The notes under the pieces: model-generated
What the model was told of the DNA's origin: nothing
The model's input: only the letters and a program-made list of their open reading frames with translations
The model's database searches: none
In this document: positions 1 to 7,605 of the stretch, piece after piece
How the letters are laid out: each line of letters opens with the position of its first letter
Numbering within the stretch: the stretch's first letter is position 1
Made by a program: the position numbers and the translations under genes
Assembly: GCF_023653455.1 (NCBI RefSeq)
Contig: NZ_JAKEDR010000029.1
Location: 1 to 27,498 of the forward strand
Reading direction: 5' to 3'
From: Paraclostridium ghonii
Lineage (GTDB): Bacteria; Bacillota; Clostridia; Peptostreptococcales; Peptostreptococcaceae
DNA length: 27,498 nucleotides

Positions 1-343
1 CGTTTATATTACTCAATATTTTATACCATAAGTTGTAAATTTCAAATTAATTTTTTATATAATTTAATAAACTCTAATATGAAATTTTTAGTCATGTATA
101 AGGATATATTTAAATATAAATAAATTCAAATATTAAATAATAATATTATAAGTGTCTACTAAAAAATTGATTTAAATGAAATTATATTTATATTTTATAA
201 AATCCATAAAAAATTCACTTTGCTCATGTCGCCAACGACCTTGAAAATCAGGTCCGTTGCTCAAGTTTAACAGTCGAGATTATAATTTATCTATAAATCA
301 GACAAGTTATAATCCCTTAATATATATAAAAATAATTTTATTA
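1..343. other. non-coding start of window with two palindromes
   Basis: I see no gene here. There is a GC-richer hairpin at 233-259 (CAACGACCT against AGGTCCGTTG with one bulged C) and a 15-bp imperfect palindrome at 278-314 with two mismatches around the loop ATAAATC. Neither has a clean U tract, so they could be the end of a gene outside the window or operator-like sites for the T-box promoter just downstream. Confidence 0.4.
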
Positions 344-372
344 TTGACATATTTTAAAATCATATATATAAT
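344..372 (+). promoter_or_regulatory. sigma-A promoter of the brnQ T-box leader
   Basis: A perfect TTGACA at 344-349 and a perfect TATAAT at 367-372 are separated by 17 bp. Transcription should start near 379, giving a leader of about 600 nt before brnQ. Confidence 0.88.
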
Positions 373-378
373 CATTTT

Positions 379-680
379 TAAATAAAATTACATAAAAACA
401 AATTCTACGAAGAGAAAAAGTAAGTACTATTTTGTTCTACAGAGAGTTGGTGTTTGCTGAAAACCAATGTACAAATTCTACTGAAAATCATCTCTGAGAA
501 GCAATACTGAACCAGATTTTAGTAAGTATTGTCGGCATCTTTCACCGTTAAAGGATAAGCGTATTGATAGATACGTAACTGAGTGCTACAAATAGGTTTA
601 TTTATTATACCTTTATTTGTGGAATTAGGGTGGTAACGCGGATAATCCGTCCCTTGTATTTTACAAGGGGCGGTTTTTTT
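379..680 (+). promoter_or_regulatory. T-box riboswitch, isoleucine-type specifier
   Basis: This leader senses uncharged tRNA and prevents termination when the amino acid is scarce. The T-box signature AGGGTGGTAACGCGG lies at 627-641 and is followed by the competing terminator. The 3' side of Stem I reads GAAAATCATCTCTGAG (484-499), which places the specifier codon ATC (Ile) at 487-489. The base after TGG in the bulge is T, which pairs with an A discriminator, as in tRNA-Ile. An isoleucine specifier fits the downstream branched-chain amino acid carrier. The specifier was read by eye, so a one-base shift is possible. Confidence 0.9.
647..680 (+). terminator. T-box intrinsic terminator
   Basis: CCGTCCCTTGT pairs with ACAAGGGGCGG around a short loop and is followed by seven T residues. 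Its 5' strand overlaps the region that pairs with the T-box in the antiterminator, as expected for this class. Confidence 0.9.
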
Positions 681-727
681 ATGCTTAAGTATATTTCACT
701 TTTTAAAACACTGTGTATACCTATGAA

Positions 728-882
728 ACTTAGTTATCCCAATTACTATGTTTTGAGCATAAAAAAGGGTTTTGAGTAACGAACTAAGTCGTTTGAGTAA
801 CGGGACACGAGCTTGACAAGTGGACGTTAGCGATATGAAATTTTGATACATGAAGTGATTCGCAGATGTAATCGCTCAAGCT
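728..882 (+). other. second structured leader RNA upstream of brnQ, class unknown
   Basis: The stretch between the T-box terminator and brnQ is GC-richer than its surroundings and folds into two domains. In the first, ACTTAGTT (728-735) pairs with AACTAAGT (782-789), with CCC/GGG and TATG/CATA helices inside. In the second, AGCTTG (810-815) pairs with CAAGCT (877-882), AGCGAT (829-834) with ATCGCT (871-876), and TACAT (847-851) with ATGTA (866-870). The 3' end runs into AAATTTTTTATTTTT, so it may terminate. TTTGAGTAACG occurs twice (771 and 792). I cannot match it to a riboswitch I know. A small reading frame of 10 codons at 920-952 follows. Confidence 0.5.
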
Positions 883-981
883 AAGCAAATTTTTTATTTT
901 TAGAAAGGGGTGCATATTTATGGACATTGAAGGTGATATAATGCGTGAATAAAAAATATTAATCAAATTGGAGGTTTTAAA

Positions 982-2328
982 ATGAACACTTTATCAAAAA
1001 AAGATTTATTACTTATAGGACTAATGCTTTTTTCTTTATTCTTTGGAGCAGGAAATTTAATATTCCCGCCATTTCTAGGTCAATCAGCAGGAAGTAACAC
1101 ATGGATAGCTATGTTATCATTTTTTATAACATCTGTAGGCTTTCCTATATTAGGGGTAGTAGCTGTTGCTAAGTCAGGTGGACTTACAAATCTAGCAAAA
1201 AGAGTTAATAATAGTTTTGCAGTAGTTTTTACAGTTTTAGTATATTTATCAATAGGCCCTGGTTTAGGAATACCAAGAGCTGGAAGTTTACCGTTTGAAA
1301 TGGTAGTATCACCTTATTTGCCAGAAACTGTATCAAAAACATTTGCATTGTTTTTATTTACTTTTATATTCTTTTCTGTAGCGTATTGGCTTTCACTTTC
1401 TCCAACAAAGCTAGTAAATCGTATGGGTAAAGTATTAACGCCTTTACTTTTACTTTTAATATCTGTAATATTTTTAGGATCATTATTTAAACCTCTAGGT
1501 AGTTACGGAGCACCTAGTGGAGATTATTTAACTACTCCTCTTGTTAAAGGATTTTTAGATGGTTATCTTACAATGGATACAATAGCTGCACTAAACTTCG
1601 GTATAGTTATAGCTTTAGCTATAAAATCTAAAGGTGTTCAAAGTGAAAAAGCTGTTGTTTCTCTATCTATAAAAGCAGGACTTATCGCTGGAACTTTATT
1701 GGTTGCAATATATTCATTACTTGCTCACTTAGGTGCTACTAGTGGTTTTAGATTTGGTGCTACTGAAAATGGTGCTCAAACACTGACTAATGTTACTACT
1801 TATGTTTTTGGTAAGCCAGGAGCATTGTTATTAGCTATTACATTTACATTAGCTTGCTTAACTACTAGTGTGGGACTTATAACTTCTTGTAGCCAGTATT
1901 TTACAACTCTTACAAATAAGATATCTTATAAATCTTTTGTTAGAATATTAGCTCTTTCTAGTATGACATTAGCTAACTTAGGTTTAACTAAAATACTTGC
2001 TATATCTGTACCTATATTAAATGCAATATATCCAATGGCAATAATGCTTATAGTATTAGCAATGCTTGATAATTTTTTAAAAGAAAGTTCTCTAGTTTAT
2101 AAGTTTACAATGTTATTTACTGGACTTGTAAGTGTTGTGGATGCTTTAGGCCAAGTAGGTTTTAAATTAGGTTTTGTTTCTGATCTATTTAGTAAATTCC
2201 CTCTATATTCACAAGGATTAGGTTGGGTCTTACCTGCTTTATTTGGTATATTTTTAGGTCTAATAACTACATCTGTAAAATCTAGCTTAGGTAATAAAAT
2301 GGTTGCACAGGGTGAAAATTTAAAGTAA
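982..2328 (+). CDS. brnQ: branched-chain amino acid carrier BrnQ (LIVCS family)
   Basis: The 448-residue product is a polytopic membrane protein with about 12 hydrophobic segments, the usual size for the LIVCS family. It imports Leu, Ile and Val with a cation. The N-terminus has the family signature FFGAGNLIFPPFLGQSAG (about residues 20-37), and later segments contain GPGLGIPRAG and LACLTTSVGL. The start is the ATG preceded by GGAGG 8 nt upstream. It is alone in its transcription unit, under an Ile-type T-box and a second structured leader, so it should be induced by isoleucine starvation. A bidirectional hairpin terminator separates it from the convergent glycosidase gene. Confidence 0.95.
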   Translation: MNTLSKKDLLLIGLMLFSLFFGAGNLIFPPFLGQSAGSNTWIAMLSFFITSVGFPILGVVAVAKSGGLTNLAKRVNNSFAVVFTVLVYLSIGPGLGIPRAGSLPFEMVVSPYLPETVSKTFALFLFTFIFFSVAYWLSLSPTKLVNRMGKVLTPLLLLLISVIFLGSLFKPLGSYGAPSGDYLTTPLVKGFLDGYLTMDTIAALNFGIVIALAIKSKGVQSEKAVVSLSIKAGLIAGTLLVAIYSLLAHLGATSGFRFGATENGAQTLTNVTTYVFGKPGALLLAITFTLACLTTSVGLITSCSQYFTTLTNKISYKSFVRILALSSMTLANLGLTKILAISVPILNAIYPMAIMLIVLAMLDNFLKESSLVYKFTMLFTGLVSVVDALGQVGFKLGFVSDLFSKFPLYSQGLGWVLPALFGIFLGLITTSVKSSLGNKMVAQGENLK

Positions 2329-2354
2329 TATCTTTAAAATACACATGGATAAAA

Positions 2355-2392
2355 TTTTGATATAATTAAAAAATCTAAAAATTATATCAAAA
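2355..2392. terminator. perfect 13-bp hairpin after brnQ
   Basis: TTTTGATATAATT (2355-2367) is perfectly complementary to AATTATATCAAAA (2380-2392). There is no strong U tract on the plus strand. On the minus strand the 3' flank is TTTTATCC, so it may back up termination of the glycosidase transcript. Confidence 0.5.
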
Positions 2393-2395
2393 CAA

Positions 2396-2434
2396 AAATA
2401 ACTATATAAAAACTAAGTTTTTATATAGTTATTT
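2396..2434. terminator. bidirectional terminator, 18-bp perfect stem
   Basis: AAATAACTATATAAAAAC pairs with its exact complement across a 3-nt loop (TAA). It lies between the convergent brnQ and GH4 genes. The core is nearly identical to the hairpin at 13342-13398, 11 kb away. Confidence 0.8.
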
Positions 2435-2619
2435 ATTTATTTTAACTATTATTTTTCTTTAATATCCTCTCAAATCTAGTATATTACTTACTATTTGTAA
2501 TTTTATAAGCCAATATTTATTACCTTTAAAATATCTAACTGTAAAATTATAATAATGAAAGTAACAATAAATATTTGAAATTTTTAATTGTTTTTGTTGA
2601 TTATTAATAAGTTTTTACA

Positions 2620-3939
2620 TTATTTTAATTCAGGAAAATATCCTTTATTAACTTCAATAAGAGCATCTAATACTTCTTTTGCTTTTTCAACTGAAGGTAC
2701 TGTGGCATTTAATGTTAATGCTTTAAGAGCTTTATCATATGATCCTTCAAGTGCTGCATCAACTGTTAACTTTTCATAAGCATTTTGATTTACCATCATA
2801 GATTTATAAAACTTAGGAATTTCTATAGATTTTTCAACTTTAGCACCATCTTTACTTATTGTTCCAAATGTCTCAATAATAATATCATCATCCATATTAG
2901 AGAAAACTCCATTGTTAACTACATTTACCATAAATCTTTCATTAGTATCATTAGCTATAGCAACAGCTTGGTCTACAATAAAATCACCATGTGCATCTAA
3001 CGAATGTTCATAACCTTTAATTGAATTAGCCTCTACAACCCTTTTACATTCATCAAAAACTTCTTTTCTTCTTCCATCCATAACCTCATTAGCTCTTGTA
3101 TAATTTGGATTTGATTTTTTAACCATTGCTTCAGGGAAGTAATAGTATTGCATATATGTTAATGGAATATAGTCTGGGAAAGCTTTAACCCCTTTAGCTA
3201 TATTAGCAAATGTTTTCATCCAACTTTCGTCCAAATGACCAAAGTCAATTAATTTCATACCTTCCCCATTTAACATTATTTCTTTTAATTTAGGCAGTAG
3301 TTCTTCTCCTTCTTTATTCTTGATTGAAGTAAACCAGCCAAAATGATTTAGCCCAAAGTACTCAAATATTAACTCTTTTTCTTCATACCCAAGAGTTGCT
3401 GCCATAGCCATTTGCTGAACTATTGGCATATCACAAATAAATAAAGATTTTGAATTTGGAACTTCTCTTCTAATAGCCTCTGCTAAAATAGGAAGTGGAT
3501 TAGAGTAATTTATAATCCAAGCATCAGGAGCATATTTAACTACATCTTTAGTTATTTCTATAATAGGTTTAATACTTCTCATTGCAAAAGCAAATCCTCC
3601 TGGTCCACAAGTTTCCTGACCTACTAAACCATGAGCTAATGAAACTTTTTCATCTTGTTCTCTCATCTCTAGTCCACCAGTTCTAATTTGCGTAAATACA
3701 AAGTCAGCATTTTTAAAAGCTTTCTCACGAGAAGTAGTCCATTCAACATCTGCTGGGAATTTTTCATCTCTAAATAAAATTTCAAGATATTTTCCCATCA
3801 TTTCTAATTTTTCACTATCAACATCTTGTAAAACCAGCTTATCAACAGGCATTCTATCATAAGCATTCATAATACTTCTTACTATTCCAGGTGTATAACT
3901 ACTTGCTCCTCCAACAATTACAACATTATATTTTTTCAT
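2620..3939 (-). CDS. 6-phospho-alpha-glucosidase, glycoside hydrolase family 4
   Basis: The 439-residue product resembles GlvA/MalH along its whole length. These cytoplasmic enzymes hydrolyse maltose-6-phosphate-type sugars with NAD+ and a divalent metal. The nucleotide-binding N-terminus is VVIVGGASSYTPGI (7-20). ETCGPGGFAFAMRS (109-122) is a family block, and INYSNP follows. CDMP (169-172) gives the metal Cys and catalytic Asp, NHFG (198-201) the metal His, and the Tyr-rich segment TYMQYYYFP (261-269) the expected base. It lies 57 bp downstream of the gntR-type gene on the same strand and is probably co-transcribed. No PTS transporter is present in the window, so the sugar phosphate must come from a transporter elsewhere. 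Exact substrate is not proven; I would write glvA/malH-like. Confidence 0.92.
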   Translation of the reverse strand: MKKYNVVIVGGASSYTPGIVRSIMNAYDRMPVDKLVLQDVDSEKLEMMGKYLEILFRDEKFPADVEWTTSREKAFKNADFVFTQIRTGGLEMREQDEKVSLAHGLVGQETCGPGGFAFAMRSIKPIIEITKDVVKYAPDAWIINYSNPLPILAEAIRREVPNSKSLFICDMPIVQQMAMAATLGYEEKELIFEYFGLNHFGWFTSIKNKEGEELLPKLKEIMLNGEGMKLIDFGHLDESWMKTFANIAKGVKAFPDYIPLTYMQYYYFPEAMVKKSNPNYTRANEVMDGRRKEVFDECKRVVEANSIKGYEHSLDAHGDFIVDQAVAIANDTNERFMVNVVNNGVFSNMDDDIIIETFGTISKDGAKVEKSIEIPKFYKSMMVNQNAYEKLTVDAALEGSYDKALKALTLNATVPSVEKAKEVLDALIEVNKGYFPELK

Positions 3940-3996
3940 TTCTATACATCTCCCTTTTTTGTATTTTTCAATAGATTGATCATTATATATTAAATA

Positions 3997-4716
3997 CTAA
4001 CTATTTATTGTCATAACCATAGTGTAAATATCACCTCTGTAATAACTTATAGTGTATTCTATAGGAATATTTTTTGAATAAGTTATTCTTTTACGTTTTA
4101 AAACAGGATCATTAACATTTATATGTAGAAGTTTACTAAGTTCATCATCTGATATTATAGCTTGAATTTCTTGTTCTGCTGTTGAAGGCTTGTGCCCTTC
4201 AGAGTTTAAAACTTTATATATAGATTGTACAGATAAATCAACTTCCAATAATTTTGAACATACATAATAAGGAACATATGATTTCTCTAAATTAATAATT
4301 TGATTATCTGCTAAACGTAGTCTTTGTGTAAAAATAACTTTTTGATTTTCTGAAATTTTAAGTTTTTCACATAAATGTCTGTCGGGGATTATTACACTTT
4401 GAGATACTACTTTACTTGATGGCTTCATTCCTTTATTCTCTATAATCTCAGTAAATCCCTTAAATCCTGGGAAGAATTCTATTTTATTTTCAGATACAAA
4501 AGTTCCCTGCCCTCTCTTTCTATACAAAACACCATCTTCAACTAAATTATTAATTGCTTTACTTACAGTCATTCTACTTATATTTAATTCTTCACTTAAT
4601 GTTCTTTCTGATGCAATTTTATCATCTACCTTATATATACCTTCTTCTATTCTTTTTCTAATTATATTTTCTAATTGATAATATAGGGGAATTGGGCTGT
4701 TTTCATCTAATTCCAT
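3997..4716 (-). CDS. GntR/HutC-family repressor with UTRA domain
   Basis: The 239-residue protein has an N-terminal winged helix (about residues 8-75, with PLYYQLENIIRKRI and SERTLSEELNISRMTVSKA) and a C-terminal UTRA effector-binding domain (about 95-235). UTRA domains of this family bind sugar phosphates or similar ligands. It is the first gene of a minus-strand operon with the GH4 glycosidase, so it most likely represses that operon and responds to the phosphorylated disaccharide. The palindrome in its own leader supports autoregulation. The start is an ATG with AAGGAG about 9 nt upstream. Confidence 0.92.
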   Translation of the reverse strand: MELDENSPIPLYYQLENIIRKRIEEGIYKVDDKIASERTLSEELNISRMTVSKAINNLVEDGVLYRKRGQGTFVSENKIEFFPGFKGFTEIIENKGMKPSSKVVSQSVIIPDRHLCEKLKISENQKVIFTQRLRLADNQIINLEKSYVPYYVCSKLLEVDLSVQSIYKVLNSEGHKPSTAEQEIQAIISDDELSKLLHINVNDPVLKRKRITYSKNIPIEYTISYYRGDIYTMVMTINS

Positions 4717-4745
4717 TTTTAATTACTCCTTACTCTTCATTGGAT

Positions 4746-4763
4746 AGGTGGACTATACCACCT
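4746..4763. promoter_or_regulatory. candidate GntR-type operator
   Basis: AGGTGG and CCACCT flank a 6-bp centre (ACTATA). On the minus strand the core is TGGTATAGTCCA, similar to HutC/NagR-type operators. It lies at about +3 to +20 of the predicted transcript, where a bound repressor would block initiation. I found no second copy before the glycosidase gene. Confidence 0.7.
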
Positions 4764-4772
4764 CTTATTTAA

Positions 4773-4801
4773 AAGATATCACACTATATTATTTATTTCA
4801 A
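4773..4801 (-). promoter_or_regulatory. promoter of the gntR-GH4 operon
   Basis: On the minus strand TTGAAA (4796-4801) and TATCTT (4773-4778) are 17 bp apart, upstream of the AGGTGG palindrome and the gntR-type start. Confidence 0.6.
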
Positions 4802-4938
4802 CTCTTATTTAAAACAATTTAAAACCATACTTTTACAATATCCTTAAATAATTAATCAAATTAAGTCAATTCCTCACTATTTACATATTTATAACTAAAA
4901 TATATATTAATGTGTCGATATTTGTATTTAGAATTTAA

Positions 4939-5001
4939 TTGATATATATTACGGTTGGCGATATACTTTTATTACGTTTAGTGATATATCTTTAACCGTA
5001 A
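4939..5001 (+). promoter_or_regulatory. padR promoter with repeated and inverted operator sites
   Basis: TTGATA (4939-4944) and TATACT (4962-4967) are 17 bp apart. The spacer and -10 hold ATTACGGTTGGCGATATAC (4948-4966), which is repeated in diverged form 23 bp further on (4971-4989). TTACGGTT (4949-4956) also has a perfect inverted copy, AACCGTAA, at 4994-5001. Sites overlapping the promoter of a PadR gene are the usual sign of autoregulation. Confidence 0.65.
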
Positions 5002-5018
5002 TAAAGAGAGGTGATATT

Positions 5019-5330
5019 TTGAAAGAGAATATTAAAAGTGGAGCCCTGACAGAAGTAACATTATACGTTTTATTATCTCTATATAGCCCTAATCATGGTT
5101 ATGGTATAATGCAGTTTGTTGAGGAAAAAACAAATGGTCGTTTAATTTTAGGAGCTGGTACATTATATGGAGCAATAAAAACACTTGTAGATAAAAAGTG
5201 GATAGAGCTTGTACACGAAGGAACTAAAAAGAAAGATTATCTAATTACAAAATTGGGAAAAGAAATTGTAAATAAGGAATTAAAAAGATTAAATGATGTT
5301 TTGAATGTTGCTAATCAAATAGTTAAGTAA
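5019..5330 (+). CDS. PadR-family transcriptional regulator
   Basis: The 103-residue protein has a PadR-type winged helix. HGYGIMQFVEEKTNGRL is followed by GAGTLYGAIKTLVDKKWI and a KKDYLIT beta-wing, with a C-terminal dimerisation helix. This is the short PadR subclass that represses its own operon. The start is TTG with GAGAGGTGAT 4-5 nt upstream. The next gene begins 16 bp after its stop and encodes a DUF2812 membrane protein, a very common partner, so the two form one operon. Confidence 0.93.
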   Translation: MKENIKSGALTEVTLYVLLSLYSPNHGYGIMQFVEEKTNGRLILGAGTLYGAIKTLVDKKWIELVHEGTKKKDYLITKLGKEIVNKELKRLNDVLNVANQIVK

Positions 5331-5346
5331 AGGAGTATAAATAATT

Positions 5347-5865
5347 ATGAATAAATCAAAGATATTCTTTGATATTGAAAAGGAAACAAAATGGCTCAAT
5401 ACTTTATCAAAAAAAGGATATAGACTAATTGATAAAAAGTGGTTCACATACATCTTTGAGCCTTGTGAAAATGGAGCTTATATTTATCAAATTGAAAGAA
5501 GAAAGCCTTTCACTTATGAAAAAAATAAAGATTATATAGATTTTATATCTAGCTTAGATATTAATACGGTATCAACACAATGGGGTTGGATTTACTTTGA
5601 AAAAGAGAATAATGGAAAAGAGTTTAATATATTTTCAGATATTCCATCTAAAATATACCACTATAAAAACCTTATTATTACACTATTAATAATAGGTTTT
5701 ATTAGTTTCTCTATTTTAGCTAGTGGCGTTCAAGGCCCATATATATTAAATATTTCATTTCCTCTTGTAGCCAATTTAGTAGTAATACTTTCATCTATTT
5801 TTACAATTATAAAGTATCTACTAAAAATCCATAGATTAAAAAAAGAAAATTCTATTATACAATAA
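5347..5865 (+). CDS. DUF2812 membrane protein
   Basis: The 172-residue protein has a cytoplasmic N-terminal domain starting FDIEKETKWLNTLSKKGYRL, the DUF2812 hallmark, with WGWIYF near residue 80. Two membrane helices follow (about 108-130 and 135-158), and the tail is charged. DUF2812 proteins are usually encoded with PadR regulators. Their molecular role is unknown; a part in envelope stress or transporter control has been supposed from context only. AAAGGAGTATAAATAATT precedes the ATG. A strong hairpin terminator follows. Confidence 0.85.
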   Translation: MNKSKIFFDIEKETKWLNTLSKKGYRLIDKKWFTYIFEPCENGAYIYQIERRKPFTYEKNKDYIDFISSLDINTVSTQWGWIYFEKENNGKEFNIFSDIPSKIYHYKNLIITLLIIGFISFSILASGVQGPYILNISFPLVANLVVILSSIFTIIKYLLKIHRLKKENSIIQ

Positions 5866-5907
5866 CTCAAATTTATTTATTGTTTTTAATCTATATCTAA
5901 TATTTTT

Positions 5908-5937
5908 TAACCGTATCACATCCTTGTGATACGGTTA
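5908..5937. terminator. bidirectional hairpin terminator
   Basis: TAACCGTATCACA pairs with TGTGATACGGTTA over a 4-nt loop. It serves the padR operon and the convergent minus-strand gene. Its arms resemble the terminator at 11497-11536 (GTATCAC and ATACGGTTA shared). Confidence 0.8.
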
Positions 5938-5963
5938 TTCTCTATAACCTTTTACTATATATT

Positions 5964-7040
5964 CTATCTTAGTTTATATTTTTCACTTAATAGATTTGGT
6001 ATTTCTGTATGCTTACTTAAATCATATATTTTTTTTGCCTCTTCTATTGCACTTGAAAAATTGTCCATTAAAAATGTAAGTGAACTTAGTTGAGAAACTT
6101 CAACCAACTTTTTGTCTTTTAACACTTTATCTTGTATTTCCTTTGACAAAAACACATCCTCTGAATATAAGAAAACTATGTAATTAACTAATGATAATTT
6201 ATCCTCATGGGATAACTTATTAAATTTTTTATAGAAATTCATATATCTTTTATCATTCGAATCCATGAACATCATAACGATACTAGTATCTTTTAGTGGA
6301 AATATACAAATATGTAAATTTTGTATCCTATATTTCCGATCTTTATCGTATATATCATTTAAAACTTCACCATCTAAATCCGTTACAAGAGCTATACTAC
6401 CTTGAAACGCTAAAGGTACAACATAGTCTAATTTTTCATGATAAAATTGATAGTATTCTTCATTACAGTTTATTTCACTTAATCTTTTTGCTTTTTCATA
6501 ATCTCTCTTATATTCCTCTAATTCAGCATCTTGAATACTGTGCATCTTTCTCACAAAATCTAATGCAAGAGGATTCTTTTCTCCTATTATTTCATACAAT
6601 GCATGATCATTTATCCTTTTTCCTATATGCCTTAAAAAATTTTTCATAGCTATTTGTGCTAACATTTTAGGCGTGGCTTCTTTTTCATAGTTATCTGGAT
6701 TTTCATATTCTTGAAAAATTGTACTATCGCACTCTTTACATATTATTTGAAATGTTCCAGCATTTTTAACTCCTTTCTCATCATCTAGTAATGGTATATT
6801 AATTAATGTATTTGAATAATACACCGCTCCATTAGTTGATATATTCCTTAGGCAAAATGCTGGTACTGAGTGTGAGTTACAGAAACTAGATTTCTTTTCC
6901 TTGCAGTGTAAACAGCTATCTCCCTTAGCTCTTCTTCTAGTTTGAGTCATTATATGACCAAATTCTTTTTTTCTAGCTAAAACATCATTTTCTATCTCAC
7001 CTTCATATAATCCAAGTTTTAAAAATTCTATTTCTTTCAT
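5964..7040 (-). CDS. unknown protein with HNH-like zinc-finger motif
   Basis: I do not recognise the family of this 358-residue protein with certainty. The N-terminal third contains Cys pairs and a His laid out like a treble-clef or degenerate HNH finger: C43-x2-C46, C54, SHSVPAF with H57, then C101-x2-C104-D. Proteins with a CxxC...SHxIP...C..C arrangement occur as solitary genes in bacterial accessory regions. The remaining 240 residues are mostly helical and charged, with no membrane segment or signal peptide. It is transcribed alone, convergent to the padR operon and divergent from the radical SAM cassette. A role in defence is possible but not shown. The ATG has AAGGGG upstream. Confidence 0.6.
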   Translation of the reverse strand: MKEIEFLKLGLYEGEIENDVLARKKEFGHIMTQTRRRAKGDSCLHCKEKKSSFCNSHSVPAFCLRNISTNGAVYYSNTLINIPLLDDEKGVKNAGTFQIICKECDSTIFQEYENPDNYEKEATPKMLAQIAMKNFLRHIGKRINDHALYEIIGEKNPLALDFVRKMHSIQDAELEEYKRDYEKAKRLSEINCNEEYYQFYHEKLDYVVPLAFQGSIALVTDLDGEVLNDIYDKDRKYRIQNLHICIFPLKDTSIVMMFMDSNDKRYMNFYKKFNKLSHEDKLSLVNYIVFLYSEDVFLSKEIQDKVLKDKKLVEVSQLSSLTFLMDNFSSAIEEAKKIYDLSKHTEIPNLLSEKYKLR

Positions 7041-7098
7041 ATTCTACCCCTTTATTTAAAATAGCTAAAAATACACATATTAAATAATATATATACAC

Positions 7099-7293
7099 TT
7101 AAATATTTTTACGTAAAAAAGAAGAAGCAAATTCTGTATATGAATTTATTTTATAATATTTATACTTAATTATATCATTTAATGATTTTTTAACTTTGTT
7201 TAATTTTAAATTTTTTACTTAATGTAGTATATCTAATTCTACATCAGTAGTTTCTGGATTTAATATTGCATTATAAATCTTTAAATATTTCAT
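7099..7293 (-). pseudogene. decayed gene fragment
   Basis: One minus-strand frame reads as plausible protein for 65 codons with a single in-frame TAA at codon 25. The first part includes NAILNPETTDVELDIL and the second ends YTEFASSFLRKNI. The frame also extends a few codons upstream of its ATG before another stop, so the N-terminus is probably lost. I cannot name the parent gene. AT-rich chance similarity to coding sequence remains possible. Confidence 0.3.
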
Positions 7294-7605
7294 TTGTCCA
7301 TATATCTCTAGAAAAATCTAATTCCTTATATTTTGAATATAGTAAATATTATAAGATTTACTATATGTAATAAAAATGCACTTTATCGTCTGCTTTTACT
7401 GATTTTTTTACATTTACATACGAATTTTAATTTTAGATTACTTTATTAGATTTTTAGAGATAGTATATATTAATATAATTGAAAAACTATATCCTTGTTA
7501 GTACTTATTTAATTTTTAAGCTAGAAAGTATAATAAAGTTGTATAGATATTTATTTTAGAAGTTTTATAACTATTAAACAAATTCTAACCAAGAAGGTGA
7601 TTTAA
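7294..7605 (+). promoter_or_regulatory. leader region of the radical SAM cassette
   Basis: No gene is seen. ATATAGTAAAT (7337-7347) and ATTTACTATAT (7356-7366) form a perfect 11-bp inverted repeat around 8 nt, a possible operator. TATAAT hexamers lie at 7474-7479 and 7529-7534, but neither has a good -35, so expression may need an activator or another sigma factor. Confidence 0.35.

Noticed and set aside
728-882. IS200/IS605-type end or group I intron fragment
   Set aside because: No transposase or TnpB sequence and no group I core elements were found nearby.
920-952. 10-codon leader peptide before brnQ (starts MDIEGD)
   Set aside because: A GAAAGGGG site precedes it, but at this length and with no Ile/Leu/Val run it cannot be distinguished from chance.
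784-966. 60-codon open frame on the minus strand upstream of brnQ
   Set aside because: No ribosome binding site, and it runs antisense through the structured leader; its GC-richer composition is explained by RNA structure.
6296-6649. 117-codon frame opposite the zinc-finger gene
   Set aside because: It is His/Leu/Tyr-rich, as expected from an antisense shadow, and lacks a ribosome binding site.
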